DNA of 8,980 nt from Pseudomonadota bacterium (GTDB lineage Bacteria > Pseudomonadota > Alphaproteobacteria > Rhizobiales > Xanthobacteraceae). Made by a program: the position numbers and the translations under genes. Under the pieces are notes generated by a model. That model was not told where the DNA came from, made no database searches, and was given only the letters and a program-made list of their open reading frames with translations. The stretch lies in assembly GCA_021779635.1 (NCBI GenBank), contig JAJYAH010000228.1, positions 1-8,980 on the forward strand. The letters are read 5' to 3'. Below are positions 1 through 8,540 of this stretch, in pieces. Numbering within the stretch: position 1 is the stretch's first letter; each line of letters begins with the position of its first letter.

Positions 1-685
1 ACTCATCGCCTCCATTTTCATCGCGCAGCGAAGCCTCTATCAGCATGTCGCCCGGGTGCGTTCGGCGTTCGCCGAAGGCGGCCTCGCCGGCGCCCGGAAG
101 GCCGTCGCCATGATCGTCGGGCGCGATCCCGAACAACTGGATGAAGCCGGCGTATGTCGGGCGGCGATCGAATCCTGCGCCGAGAATTTTTCCGACGGGG
201 TGGTGGCACCGGTGTTCTGGCTGGCGCTGCTGGGACTGCCTGGATTGATCGCCTACAAAGCGATCAACACCGCCGACTCCATGATCGGGCATCGCAGCGA
301 GCGCCACGCGTCGTTTGGCTGGGCCGCGGCGCGACTTGATGATCTCGTCAATCTCGTTCCAGCGCGATTGTCGGCCTTGCTGCTTGCGGGCGCGGCGCCG
401 ATCGCCGGGGAGACGATCAGCGCCTCGTTGCGGGTGGTAAAGCGCGATGCCGCGAAGCATCGTTCGCCGAATGCCGGCTGGCCGGAAAGCGCGATGGCCG
501 GCGCGCTGGGCGTGGCGCTGGCTGGACCGCGCCGCTACGCTACACATATGGTCGAAGATCCCTTTCTGAACGCCGAAGCGACCAGCCAGGCCGTGCCCGA
601 CGATATCGGGCGCGCGCTCGATCTTTACGCTGCGGCGTGCTTCATCGAAGCGGCCGGCTACGCCGCACTGGCATTGGTGGTCTGA
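1..685 (+). CDS. cobD: Adenosylcobinamide-phosphate synthase CobD/CbiB, 3' part (5' end outside the window)
   Basis: This integral membrane protein joins the aminopropanol (or its phosphate) arm to adenosylcobyric acid, giving adenosylcobinamide (phosphate). The open frame is already running at base 2, so the gene is cut by the window edge; about 227 residues are visible of a family length near 320. An internal GTG at 56 is not the true start. Family hallmarks are [11 protein letters not shown] (visible residues 60-70), a hydrophobic segment just after it ([16 protein letters not shown]), [10 protein letters not shown] (89-98), and [19 protein letters not shown]. Hydrophobic stretches further on ([10 protein letters not shown] and the C-terminal AALALVV) fit membrane segments. 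The stop is TGA at 683-685. It is the only plus-strand gene in the window and converges on cobQ, overlapping its end by 28 bp, so it belongs to a different transcript from the riboswitch operon. The identity is clear; only the N-terminus is unseen. Confidence 0.95.
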   Translation, partial: LIASIFIAQRSLYQHVARVRSAFAEGGLAGARKAVAMIVGRDPEQLDEAGVCRAAIESCAENFSDGVVAPVFWLALLGLPGLIAYKAINTADSMIGHRSERHASFGWAAARLDDLVNLVPARLSALLLAGAAPIAGETISASLRVVKRDAAKHRSPNAGWPESAMAGALGVALAGPRRYATHMVEDPFLNAEATSQAVPDDIGRALDLYAAACFIEAAGYAALALVV

Positions 686-2145
686 CGGCTGCGTGCGATG
701 GTCAGAATAGCCTCGATATCCAGATGCGCTTCCAGATGATCGGCCAGCGCATCGAGCGCGGATTCGATTTCGATGGAGTAGGCGAGCGAAGATGCAATCC
801 CGAGATTGGCGAGCCACGCTTTTCGAAAGGCGTCGCCGGTGAACAACCCGTGGACGTAGGTGCCCTGCACCCGTCCGTCGGCCGTGCTCGCGCCGTCGGG
901 GCGCCCGTCGATCGTCAGCACCGGCCTTGCGCCATCGGGGCCTTCACTGTGGCCGAGGTGAATTTCATACCCCTCGATGGCGGTCCCGGTTGCGCAATGC
1001 GCGCCTTTGACCAGCCGGGTTGATTTGTCCGCGCTCATGACCGTGGAGATATCCAGCAACCCGAGGCCTTCCACCGTCGCGGCCGGGCCCTCGATGCCTT
1101 CCGGGTCGGCGATGGTCCGCCCCAGCATCTGATAGCCGCCGCAAATCCCAAGCACATGACCGCCACGGCGGACATGGGCCTTGATGTCGATGTCCCAGCC
1201 TTGCGCCCGCAGAAAGCCAAGATCGCCGATGGTGGATTTGCTGCCGGGCAGGATCACCACATCGGCATTCCCGGGAATTGCCTCGCCCGGCCGGACGAAC
1301 ACCAGTTTGACGCTCGCCTCCATGCCGAGCGGATCGAGGTCGTCGAAATTGGCAATGCGGGCCAATACGGGTACTGCGATCACGCGCGACGACGCCGACC
1401 GGTGGGCGCGGTCGAGATCGACGGCGTCTTCCGCCGGCAGCCACGCCGCCCGCGGCAGCCACGGCACCACACCGAGCGACGGCCAGCCCGTCAACCGCGT
1501 CACCGCGGCGAGACCAGGATCGAACAATCCGACATCGCCGCGAAACTTGTTGATGACAAACCCGCGGATGCGTGCGCGCTCGTCCGGCTCCAGGACCAGA
1601 TGCGTGCCGGCAAGACTGGCGATCACGCCGCCGCGATCGATGTCGCCGGCCAGTATCACCGGCACGTCGGCGGCGCCAGCAAATCCCATATTGGCGATGT
1701 CGCCGGCGCGCAAATTGATCTCGGCGGGACTCCCCGCGCCTTCGACCAGAACAATATCGGCCTCGCGCGCGAGCCGCGCAAAACTGTCCAGCACCGCCGG
1801 CAGCAAGGCTGCCTTCTTGTCGAGATAATTCTTCGCCCGCAGCGTGCCCCAGCGCCTGCCCTGCACGATGACCTGCGAACCGCTGTCGGTTTCCGGCTTC
1901 AGCAGCACCGGATTCATGTGAACGCTCGGGATCATTCTTGCCGCGCGCGCCTGCACCGCCTGGGCGCGGCCGATCTCGCCGCCTTCCACCGCCACCGCCG
2001 CATTGTTCGACATGTTCTGCGGCTTGAACGGCGCCACTTTGATTCCGCGCCGCACCAGCGCGCGCGCCAGCCCCGCGACCAAGGTCGACTTGCCGGCATT
2101 CGAGCCGGTAGCCTGGATCATCAGCGCCGGCGTCGCGGACGTCAT
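658..2145 (-). CDS. cobQ: Cobyric acid synthase CobQ (glutamine-hydrolysing)
   Basis: CobQ carries out the four ATP-dependent amidations (at b, d, e and g) that turn adenosylcobyrinic acid a,c-diamide into adenosylcobyric acid, using glutamine. The 495-residue product has the usual length and two domains. The N-terminal dethiobiotin-synthetase-like domain has the P-loop [11 protein letters not shown] (11-21), then KPQNMSNNA (41-49), KPETDSGSQ (83-91), [12 protein letters not shown] (134-145) and DIDRGGV (168-174). The C-terminal glutamine amidotransferase domain has ILPGSKST (298-305), the nucleophile Cys335 in GICGGYQML, and His432 in TYVHGLF. The frame stays open upstream to about 2541, but that part is opposite-frame cobO sequence, and homology starts at the ATG at 2145. 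This ATG overlaps the cobO stop in TGATG, which suggests translational coupling; only a weak, distant AAAGG precedes it. The TAG stop at 658-660 lies inside the 3' end of cobD. Confidence 0.97.
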   Translation of the reverse strand: MTSATPALMIQATGSNAGKSTLVAGLARALVRRGIKVAPFKPQNMSNNAAVAVEGGEIGRAQAVQARAARMIPSVHMNPVLLKPETDSGSQVIVQGRRWGTLRAKNYLDKKAALLPAVLDSFARLAREADIVLVEGAGSPAEINLRAGDIANMGFAGAADVPVILAGDIDRGGVIASLAGTHLVLEPDERARIRGFVINKFRGDVGLFDPGLAAVTRLTGWPSLGVVPWLPRAAWLPAEDAVDLDRAHRSASSRVIAVPVLARIANFDDLDPLGMEASVKLVFVRPGEAIPGNADVVILPGSKSTIGDLGFLRAQGWDIDIKAHVRRGGHVLGICGGYQMLGRTIADPEGIEGPAATVEGLGLLDISTVMSADKSTRLVKGAHCATGTAIEGYEIHLGHSEGPDGARPVLTIDGRPDGASTADGRVQGTYVHGLFTGDAFRKAWLANLGIASSLAYSIEIESALDALADHLEAHLDIEAILTIARSRQTTNASAA

Positions 2146-2777
2146 CAGAACTCGACGCCTTTCTGGGCCTTCACGCCCTGGCGGAACGGATGTTTGATCA
2201 GGGTCATTTCGGTGACAAGGTCGGCCATCTCGATCAAGGACGCATGCGCGTTGCGGCCGGTGACGACGACATGCTTGTCGGCCGGCTTCTCGTCGCGCAG
2301 AAAATTCACCACATCCTCGATTCGAAGATATTCGTAGCGCAGCACGATATTGAGCTCGTCGAGCAGCACCATGCGGTGACGCTCGTCGCGAATGAGTTCT
2401 TTCGCGCGCTCCCAGCCCGCGCTGGCGGCGGCGATATCGCGGGCGCGATCCTGCGTCTCCCAGGTAAAGCCTTCCCCCATGATGTGCAGCGTCACCAGTT
2501 CCGGAAATTTCGCCAGCACCCGCGCCTCGCCGGTGTCCCATGCCGGTGACTTGGTGAATTGCACGACGGCGACGGGATAGCCATGGCCGATGTGGCGGAA
2601 CACCATGCCGAGCGCGGCGGAGGTCTTGCCCTTGCCGGTGCCGGTGTGGACGATCAACAGGCCCTTCTCGCCGGTTTTGGTGGCCATGATCTTGTCGCGC
2701 GCGGCCTTGTGCTTGCGCGCCTTGTCCCTGTGGCGGGCATTTTCCGCTGCTTCGTTCTCGGCTGAATTCCCGGTCAT
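2145..2777 (-). CDS. cobO: Corrinoid adenosyltransferase CobO (CobO/BtuR type)
   Basis: CobO transfers the 5'-deoxyadenosyl group of ATP to the reduced corrinoid, cob(I)yrinic acid a,c-diamide in the aerobic pathway. The 210-residue product starts with about 35 charged, Lys/Arg/Glu/Ala-rich residues, as is common in this family. Next come the P-loop [11 protein letters not shown] (44-54), [14 protein letters not shown] (71-84), the Walker B-like MVLLDELN (136-143), LRYEYL (146-151) and VVTGRNAH (171-178). The C-terminus [15 protein letters not shown] is a family signature. The ATG at 2777 overlaps the cobN stop as ATGA, and a good ribosome site (AAGGAA, about 2783-2788) lies inside the last cobN codons, 5 nt upstream. 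The gene sits between cobalt insertion (cobN) and amidation (cobQ), matching the order of the biochemical steps. Confidence 0.97.
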   Translation of the reverse strand: MTGNSAENEAAENARHRDKARKHKAARDKIMATKTGEKGLLIVHTGTGKGKTSAALGMVFRHIGHGYPVAVVQFTKSPAWDTGEARVLAKFPELVTLHIMGEGFTWETQDRARDIAAASAGWERAKELIRDERHRMVLLDELNIVLRYEYLRIEDVVNFLRDEKPADKHVVVTGRNAHASLIEMADLVTEMTLIKHPFRQGVKAQKGVEF

Positions 2778-5700
2778 GCGATTTCCTTTTGGGCTTGCGG
2801 CAACAATTCAGCGATCAGGTAGGCGGCGCGATTGGAGCGCGGCGTCCACAGCCCGCGCCGGATCGCTTCGGCAAACCGCGCGGCGGTTTCGCGCAAGGCC
2901 GCCGGATTGGCCGCCGCCATGAAATCCCGCACGTGCTCGTCTTCCAGATAGGCCGCGAATAGCTGATCGAAATGATGGTTCGAGACCGCATCGGTGCTGG
3001 CGGCGAACCCGAACAGATAATCGACCGTGGCGGCGATCTCGAACGCTCCCTTGTAGCCGTGCCGCATCACGCCGGCGATCCATTTCGGATTGGCGGCGCG
3101 GCCACGCACCACGCGGGCGATTTCGTGCGATAATGGCCGTGCCAGCGGCGCCTCCGGCCGCGATGTATCGACATGGGCGATCCGCGGCGCTTTGCCGCGC
3201 AGGCTCTGCACGGTGGATGCAAGCCCACCCATGAACTGATAATAATCGTCCGAATCCAGAATATCGTGCTCGCGATTGTCCTGGCTTTGCGCGACGAGAT
3301 CGATGGTCGCGAGCCGTTCGGCGAAATCGTCGCGCGCCGCCTCCCCTTGGGCCCCGCCGCCATAGGCATAACCGCTCCAGTCGAGATAGACGCCGGCGAG
3401 ATCGCCGCGATCGTCCCAGCCGCCTTCGTCGATCAAGGCACCAAGGCCGGCACCATAAGCCCCCGGCTTCGAGCCGAACACGCGATGGGCCGCCTTCCGC
3501 TGCGCCGCCTCGCCGCTGATGCCATCGGCCTCGAGCGCGCGCCGCTTGGCCCGGACGTTGGCGGCAATCGGATTGGCGTCGTCGGGCTCGTCGAGTTCGG
3601 CGACGGCGCGGACCGCGCTGCCGATGATGTCCATCTGGGTCGGGAATGCGTCGCGAAACAATCCGGAGACGCGGAACGTGACGTCGATCCGCGGCCGCTT
3701 CAGTTCGGATAGCGGCGTGATGGCGAAGCCAGTGACACGCCCGGATGTTTCTTCCCACAGAGGCCGCGCGCCGATCAGCGCCAGCGCCTGCGCGACATCA
3801 TCGCCGCCGGTGCGCATGTTGGCGGTGCCCCAGGCCGACAGTGCAATGGCACGCGGCCATTCGCCGGCCTCCTGCCAATAAGCTTCGACCAGGCGTTCGG
3901 CCGCCAGGCTTCCGATCCGCCAGGCCGATGGCGTCGGCACGGCGCGAACATCGACCGCGAAGAAATTGCGCCCGGTCGGCAAAACATCAGGCCGGCCGCG
4001 GGTTGGCGCCCCGGACGGACCGGGCCGCACGAAACGGCCATCAAGCCCTTGCAGCAAGGCCGTCATTTCAGCGTCGCCACAGGCGTCAATGGCCGGGCGC
4101 AATTTGGCGTCGATCCAGTCGAGCACGGCCTTGGTGCGCTCCCAGCCGGCATCGCAGGGTTGAACGCCCGACACCAGTCGAAGCGCCAGAAGTTCGATCC
4201 GCTCCACGGTATCGCCCACCGTACGCCACGCGGCGGCGCTGACCTCCGACAGAATGGCAGGGCGAGGTCCGTTGAAAGAGGCGGCAAGGTCCCGCGTCAA
4301 CGGATCGAAATCAGCGAGGCCCAGATCGAGCGCCAGTGCACGATGCAGCGAGGCGTCCTGCGGCCTGATATCGGAACGCGGCAACCGCGCGATCGAGACC
4401 ATCAGATCGTTGCGTTGTGTCTGTTGCGGCGTTCGCCCGAAGACATGCAGACCGTCACGGATCTGCATTTCCTTGAGATCGCACAGATGGGCATCGAGCG
4501 CGCGCAAGGCGTCGTTGGTCGGCGTCTGGCGCGTCACATTCACATCGGTATCGAGCCGCTGCGCGCGGGCGAGTGATAAAATGTCCTCGGCAATCACGGC
4601 GGCGCGTTTGGGATCGAGGTCGGCGGCGAGCGCATATTCGTCGACCAGTGTTTCCAGCCGCGCCAGCTCGTCATGCAATTCGGCGCGGGTCAGCGGCGGC
4701 GTCAGATGATCGATGATGACGGCAGCCGAGCGGCGCTTGGCCTGAATGCCTTCGCCGGGATCGTTGATGATGAAGGGATAGAGATGCGGCAGCGGCCCCA
4801 ATACCGCGTCAGGCAGGCAATTCGCCGACAGTCCGGTGCTCTTGCCCGGCAGCCATTCGAGATTGCCGTGCTTGCCCAGATGCACCACGGCGTGGGCATC
4901 GAAATGGCACCTGATCCAGAGATAGAACGCCAGATAATGGTGCGGCGGCACCAGATCAGGATCGTGATAGGTGCTTTTGGGATCAACATGATAACCGCGC
5001 GCCGGCTGCACGCCGACCACGACATTGCCGAAACGATGCAGGCCGAGACGAAAGCTGCCGTTCCCGACATGAGGGTCCCGCGCCGGGCTTCCCCAACGCG
5101 CCTCGACGGCGCGTCGCACCTTGTCGGGCAAACCTGCGAAGGCGGCTTCATAATCGGCGATGCGCCATGACAGCGCGCCCTGACGGGCGCTGCGCTCTTC
5201 CAGCGCGTTGGTCGGGCTACCTTGCAAAAGCTGCATCATCGACGCGGCGTCGCCGGGCACATTGTCGATGCCGTAGCCAGCGACGCGCATGGCGCCAAGC
5301 ACCTCAACCAGACTCTGCGGGGTATCGAGGCCTACACCGTTGGCGAGGCGGCCGTCGCGGCTCGGATAATTGGCAAGGATCACCGCGACACGCCGCTGAG
5401 ACCTCGGCGTGCGCCGCAGCCGCACCCAGGCCCGCGCCAGATCGGCTGTTGCGGCGACGCGATCACCGACGGGGCGGAAAACCGTCGGCGTAAACTCCGC
5501 CTCGGACTCGCTGCGCTCCTTGAAGGCGATGGCGTGGGCGAAGATGCGCCCGTCGACCTCCGGCAGCACGACATGCATTGCCAGATCGCGCGGTGACAGG
5601 CCCCGTGTCGAGTTTTCCCAGTTCGCTCGCGTGATACCCGCCTGCGCCACCTGCAGGACCGGACAGCCCGACGCCGACAGCACACCCGCATCGTCATGGG

Positions 5701-6484
5701 CCGTCGCGGTGGCGAACGCGGTGGCATTGACGATGATATCGGGCGGATAAGCCGCCAGCGCCGCGCGCAGGAAGGATGCCGAGCGTTCGTCTTTAAGACT
5801 GGTGACATAGAGACAAACCGCATTGAGCCCGCGCGCGTCCAATACCGCGCGCAGCGCATCGATCGCGGCGGTGTCGCCGCCCGCCACCAAAGCGCGGTAG
5901 AAAATCACGACGGCGTTCGGGCGGCCATCGATCGCGGGCTCCCCGCGCCAGAACCCGGCCGACGGCATCGGCCGCGCCGGCGCCGGCAACTCTCCCCAGC
6001 CGATCAGATGAGCCGCGAAACGCAGCGCCAGTTCGGCGTTCTCCACGCCGCCTTCGGTGCAGTAGCGCCACAACGCGTGGGTATCGCCGGCGTTCAACGT
6101 GCCGCGCGCGGCCAGCCGCGCATCCCAGCTCAGTTCGCCGGGAATGCAGGCCAATAGCGCGCCACGGCGCAGCGCATCGCTGCGCAAACTCTCGACGCCA
6201 TGCGGCCAGTAGCTTTCGCCGCCGAGCATGCGCAGCACCACAATCCTCGCATCGCGCAGCGTACGCTCGACATAGAGATCGACCGACGCCGGATGGCCGA
6301 GCGCCAACAGATTGGTCAGCCGCACGCTCGGAAAATCTTTCGGCAAGCTTGCATGCGCGGCACCGAAGGCGGCCAAATCGCTGTCGGCGGCCGACAGCAC
6401 GACAATGTCGGCGGAGCCCTGCCCGAGATCGCGGGCGACGTCGCCGTCGTCGATACTGCCGCTATCGTCGAGCTTGAGATGCAT
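2774..6484 (-). CDS. cobN: Aerobic cobaltochelatase large subunit CobN
   Basis: CobN is the large, porphyrin-chelatase H-like subunit of the ATP-dependent cobaltochelatase CobNST, which inserts Co(II) into hydrogenobyrinic acid a,c-diamide. The frame is intact for 1236 residues, close to the roughly 1200-1275 usual for CobN. The N-terminus [15 protein letters not shown] is typical. The central [18 protein letters not shown] (from residue 535, His539 in KHGN) and FIINDPGEG are conserved in the CobN/magnesium chelatase H family. Near the C-terminus, [11 protein letters not shown] and [14 protein letters not shown] (ending at residue 1084) are further family signatures. No in-frame start lies upstream of the ATG at 6484, so that start is well fixed, although its ribosome site is weak (AAGGG about 12 nt away). 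A 37-nt gap separates it from cobW, and it overlaps cobO by 4 nt. The partner subunits CobS and CobT are not in the window; in alphaproteobacteria they are often encoded elsewhere. Confidence 0.97.
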   Translation of the reverse strand: MHLKLDDSGSIDDGDVARDLGQGSADIVVLSAADSDLAAFGAAHASLPKDFPSVRLTNLLALGHPASVDLYVERTLRDARIVVLRMLGGESYWPHGVESLRSDALRRGALLACIPGELSWDARLAARGTLNAGDTHALWRYCTEGGVENAELALRFAAHLIGWGELPAPARPMPSAGFWRGEPAIDGRPNAVVIFYRALVAGGDTAAIDALRAVLDARGLNAVCLYVTSLKDERSASFLRAALAAYPPDIIVNATAFATATAHDDAGVLSASGCPVLQVAQAGITRANWENSTRGLSPRDLAMHVVLPEVDGRIFAHAIAFKERSESEAEFTPTVFRPVGDRVAATADLARAWVRLRRTPRSQRRVAVILANYPSRDGRLANGVGLDTPQSLVEVLGAMRVAGYGIDNVPGDAASMMQLLQGSPTNALEERSARQGALSWRIADYEAAFAGLPDKVRRAVEARWGSPARDPHVGNGSFRLGLHRFGNVVVGVQPARGYHVDPKSTYHDPDLVPPHHYLAFYLWIRCHFDAHAVVHLGKHGNLEWLPGKSTGLSANCLPDAVLGPLPHLYPFIINDPGEGIQAKRRSAAVIIDHLTPPLTRAELHDELARLETLVDEYALAADLDPKRAAVIAEDILSLARAQRLDTDVNVTRQTPTNDALRALDAHLCDLKEMQIRDGLHVFGRTPQQTQRNDLMVSIARLPRSDIRPQDASLHRALALDLGLADFDPLTRDLAASFNGPRPAILSEVSAAAWRTVGDTVERIELLALRLVSGVQPCDAGWERTKAVLDWIDAKLRPAIDACGDAEMTALLQGLDGRFVRPGPSGAPTRGRPDVLPTGRNFFAVDVRAVPTPSAWRIGSLAAERLVEAYWQEAGEWPRAIALSAWGTANMRTGGDDVAQALALIGARPLWEETSGRVTGFAITPLSELKRPRIDVTFRVSGLFRDAFPTQMDIIGSAVRAVAELDEPDDANPIAANVRAKRRALEADGISGEAAQRKAAHRVFGSKPGAYGAGLGALIDEGGWDDRGDLAGVYLDWSGYAYGGGAQGEAARDDFAERLATIDLVAQSQDNREHDILDSDDYYQFMGGLASTVQSLRGKAPRIAHVDTSRPEAPLARPLSHEIARVVRGRAANPKWIAGVMRHGYKGAFEIAATVDYLFGFAASTDAVSNHHFDQLFAAYLEDEHVRDFMAAANPAALRETAARFAEAIRRGLWTPRSNRAAYLIAELLPQAQKEIA

Positions 6485-6521
6485 GCCTGTTTCAGACCCT
6501 TACTTCAGACTCCTGCGGTCG

Positions 6522-7535
6522 CTATCCCGCCAGCGCGCGGCGGACCGCCTCACCGTCAAACCCCTTGAGGCCGATCACGACCAGATGCTCGGCCTGCTTC
6601 ACGTCAGGTCGGGCAAACGACAGGTCAACCCGGCTGCCGACGGCCTGCACCACGATCGGCGCGACCCTGTCGCTGATCCGGGCATGGCCCTTGACGCGCA
6701 ACACGCCGGTCAGGTTCAGCGCATCGCTGACGCGCAAACGCATCGCATCGACGCTGTTGGCAGGCGACGGCGTCACCACGATGCTGTCGAAGTCGTCGTG
6801 GTCATGCTCCTCCTCTTCGCCGTGATGGCCGGCGCGCGCCACCATGTCGTCTTCCGCCGCGGAGTTAAGGCCGATCAGTACCGCCGGCGCCAGTGTGCCC
6901 TGCGAGCGCAGCATTCGCACGCCCGGGCGCAATACCAGAGCGACCCGTGACTCGATCGCCGCCAGCGCGTCCGCCGAGACCAGATCGCTCTTGGAGAGCA
7001 CCACGAGATCGGCGCAGGCCAGTTGATCCTCGAATACTTCCTCGATCGGATCGTCATGGTCGACGGAATTATCCGCCGCGCGCTGCGCCGCAACCGCATC
7101 TTCATCGAGAGTGACGCGACCTTCCGACAGCGCCAGCGCGTCCACGACGGTGACCACGCCATCGACGGTGGCGCGGGTGCGCACGCCGGGCCACGCGAAG
7201 GCCTTGAGCAGCGGCTGCGGCAGCGCCAAACCGGACGTCTCGATGACGATGGCGTCGAGCGGCCGGTCCCGCGACAGCAATTTTTCCATGGTCGGCAAAA
7301 AGTCTTCGGCGACCGTGCAGCAGATGCAGCCATTGGTCAGCTCGACGATATCGCCAGGGGCGCAGGCCTTGGCCGCGCATTCCTCGACCAGCCCGCCGTC
7401 GAACCCGGCATCGCCGAATTCATTGACGATCACGGCGATGCGGCGGCCATCGGCCTGGGTCAACAGCGAGCGCAACAGCGTGGTCTTGCCGGCGCCGAGG
7501 AAGCCGGTGAGCACCGTGACGGGAACGCGGGACAT
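6522..7535 (-). CDS. cobW: Cobalamin biosynthesis GTPase CobW (G3E family metallochaperone)
   Basis: CobW is a G3E-family P-loop GTPase needed for aerobic cobalamin synthesis and thought to deliver cobalt towards the chelatase. The product has 337 residues. Visible motifs are the Walker A GFLGAGKT (11-18), VNEFGDAGFDG (38-48), the metal-binding CxCC (Cys70, Cys72, Cys73) in ELTNGCICCTV, and ETSGLALPQPLL (99-110). The base-recognition site reads SKSD (181-184) in place of the classical NKxD. An acidic, His-rich loop follows (237-250, with His237, 238, 244 and 246), then the C-terminal CobW domain (RVKGHARI, LVVIG). The frame is open upstream to 7688, but the family N-terminus begins at the ATG at 7535. 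That ATG is 1 nt after the cobU stop (TGATATG) and follows a strong GGGGAGAG at 7541-7548. Its place directly before cobN fits a cobalt-supply role. Confidence 0.95.
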   Translation of the reverse strand: MSRVPVTVLTGFLGAGKTTLLRSLLTQADGRRIAVIVNEFGDAGFDGGLVEECAAKACAPGDIVELTNGCICCTVAEDFLPTMEKLLSRDRPLDAIVIETSGLALPQPLLKAFAWPGVRTRATVDGVVTVVDALALSEGRVTLDEDAVAAQRAADNSVDHDDPIEEVFEDQLACADLVVLSKSDLVSADALAAIESRVALVLRPGVRMLRSQGTLAPAVLIGLNSAAEDDMVARAGHHGEEEEHDHDDFDSIVVTPSPANSVDAMRLRVSDALNLTGVLRVKGHARISDRVAPIVVQAVGSRVDLSFARPDVKQAEHLVVIGLKGFDGEAVRRALAG

Positions 7536-7536
7536 A

Positions 7537-8073
7537 TCAACTCTCCCCAGGGGATGAACGTTTGAGCCAGAGCGGAAGTCCGGCGGCGATGAACACGACA
7601 TGGGGCACAGAGGCCGCCATGATCTGATTGAGGCGTCCCTGCGCGTCGCGAAAACGGCGACCGAGCGGCGTGTCAGGCACGAGGCCAAGGCCGACCTCGT
7701 TGGAGACGAAAACCACGGGATATCTGGCGACGCCGAGAAAGCGCGTCAGCCGGCGCGCCTCGATCGCCGGATCGCGCCCCGCCAGCATCAGGTTCGAGAG
7801 CCACAGCGTCAGGCAGTCGACCAATACCGCCCGGCCATGGGTCGCTTCCCGCGTCAACACGTCGACCAGCGCCAGCGGCTCCTCGATCGTGGTCCAGCCT
7901 TGGCCGCGTTGCGCGCGATGATGCGCGAGGCGGGCTTTCATCTCCTCGTCATCAGCCGTTGCGGTCGCCAGATAAATTCGCAGCAAGCCGCTTTCGCCGA
8001 CCAGCCGCTCGGCAAAGGCCGACTTGCCGGAACGCGCCCCGCCCAGCACCAGCGTGGTCACAAGGTCAGTCAT
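7537..8073 (-). CDS. cobU: Bifunctional adenosylcobinamide kinase / adenosylcobinamide-phosphate guanylyltransferase
   Basis: This enzyme (CobU; called CobP in aerobic-pathway organisms) phosphorylates adenosylcobinamide and then transfers GMP from GTP, making AdoCbi-GDP for nucleotide-loop assembly. The 178-residue product matches the family length. It has the P-loop GGARSGKS (11-18), ATATADDEEM (37-46), and a His-His pair at 51-52 in ARLAHHRAQR, one of which should be the guanylylated histidine by analogy with Salmonella CobU. It also has DCLTLWLSNL (86-95), VSNEVGLGLVP (123-133) and the C-terminal RLNQIMA. The ATG at 8073 overlaps the upstream stop as ATGA. No clear ribosome site precedes it, so translation is probably coupled to the gene before. 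It acts after CobQ and CobD in the pathway, so gene order does not follow step order here. Confidence 0.96.
   Translation of the reverse strand: MTDLVTTLVLGGARSGKSAFAERLVGESGLLRIYLATATADDEEMKARLAHHRAQRGQGWTTIEEPLALVDVLTREATHGRAVLVDCLTLWLSNLMLAGRDPAIEARRLTRFLGVARYPVVFVSNEVGLGLVPDTPLGRRFRDAQGRLNQIMAASVPHVVFIAAGLPLWLKRSSPGES
7541..7548 (-). promoter_or_regulatory. Ribosome binding site of cobW
   Basis: GGGGAGAG on the minus strand sits 5 nt upstream of the ATG at 7535, inside the last codons of cobU. It supports the short 337-residue form of CobW over the longer open frame reaching 7688. Confidence 0.7.
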
Positions 8074-8540
8074 TTCGGCGCTCGCCCGTCATCCGGCGAC
8101 CACCGCATCGGGGGCACGCGGGCCAGCATGCCCTTGCGCAGCACCTCGGCTCGTTCGCGCCACGGCACCAGACCGTAGCCGGAATTCCGATAGGACTTCA
8201 CGAATGACGCCAGCGCCGCAGTGCCGCTGTCGGCCTCAAGGTCGCCGAACAAAAACGTGTAGCCGTCGGGGCTTGTTACCGCGACCGTCGCCGGGCGCTT
8301 GCAAACGCTTAAGCACTGCACCGGCCGCACCACGACGTCCGGATCGTCGTTCCCGAACGCGGCCCGCACCGCCGCGAACATGTCGGGGCCTACCAACCTG
8401 CCGTCATCGGCGGTCTTGCAGGTCGTGCAGACGCTGACGATCACAGGACCCTCCGGCAGATTAGGCTGCGGCGGTTCGGCCTGCGTCGAATCAGAAGATC
8501 GAGAATCAAAAGATTGGTTGTCGGCGCTTTCGCGATCCAT
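8070..8540 (-). CDS. DUF1636-type four-cysteine protein, putative thioredoxin-like [2Fe-2S] protein at the head of the cob operon
   Basis: First gene of the riboswitch operon. Biochemical function is not established. From the ATG at 8540 the product has 156 residues. The conserved part starts near residue 33 (VIVSVCTTCK) and carries CxxC (Cys38, Cys41) and CxxxC (Cys76, Cys80 in VQCLSVCKRP) 34 residues apart, then TFLFGDL (95-101). This pattern fits thioredoxin-fold [2Fe-2S] or metal-binding proteins of the DUF1636 family, which occur beside aerobic cobalamin genes. The first 32 residues are Ser/Asp/Pro-rich, AT-rich at DNA level and contain a small tandem repeat, unlike the rest. Start choice is uncertain. 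The ATG at 8540 lacks a ribosome site but overlaps a stop as TGATG. A GTG at 8444 has GGAGGG 4 nt upstream and would give a compact 124-residue protein starting at the conserved domain. The gene ends in ATGA overlap with cobU. I infer a role in cobalt or redox supply; this is not shown. Confidence 0.8.
   Translation of the reverse strand: MDRESADNQSFDSRSSDSTQAEPPQPNLPEGPVIVSVCTTCKTADDGRLVGPDMFAAVRAAFGNDDPDVVVRPVQCLSVCKRPATVAVTSPDGYTFLFGDLEADSGTAALASFVKSYRNSGYGLVPWRERAEVLRKGMLARVPPMRWSPDDGRAPK
8449..8454 (-). promoter_or_regulatory. Strong Shine-Dalgarno before an alternative GTG start of the DUF1636 gene
   Basis: GGAGGG on the minus strand lies 4 nt upstream of an in-frame GTG (8444-8442), which is directly followed by the conserved IVSVCTTC domain start. 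It is the best ribosome site anywhere near this gene and makes the shorter 124-residue product a serious alternative to the ATG at 8540. Confidence 0.45.
8488..8517. repeat. Two-copy 15-bp imperfect tandem repeat in the N-terminal extension
   Basis: The plus strand shows GAATCAGAAGATCGA (8488-8502) followed directly by GAATCAAAAGATTGG (8503-8517), with 12 of 15 positions identical. The period is a multiple of three. On the minus strand it encodes QSFDS then RSSDS in the proposed N-terminus of the DUF1636 protein. It is much more AT-rich than its surroundings. It may be a length-variable linker or untranslated leader, depending on which start is used. Confidence 0.6.

Noticed and set aside
1156..2337. 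Long plus-strand open frame of 393 codons opposite cobQ and cobO
   Set aside because: It is antisense to two clearly recognisable genes in GC-rich DNA, has Arg/His/Asp-rich composition typical of shadow frames, and shows no family motif.
2146..2541. N-terminal extension of cobQ upstream of the ATG at 2145
   Set aside because: The extra residues are Arg-rich shadow sequence of cobO; cobQ homology begins at [16 protein letters not shown].
7536..7688. N-terminal extension of cobW upstream of the ATG at 7535
   Set aside because: The added residues overlap cobU in another frame and look random; the family start and a strong ribosome site both support 7535.
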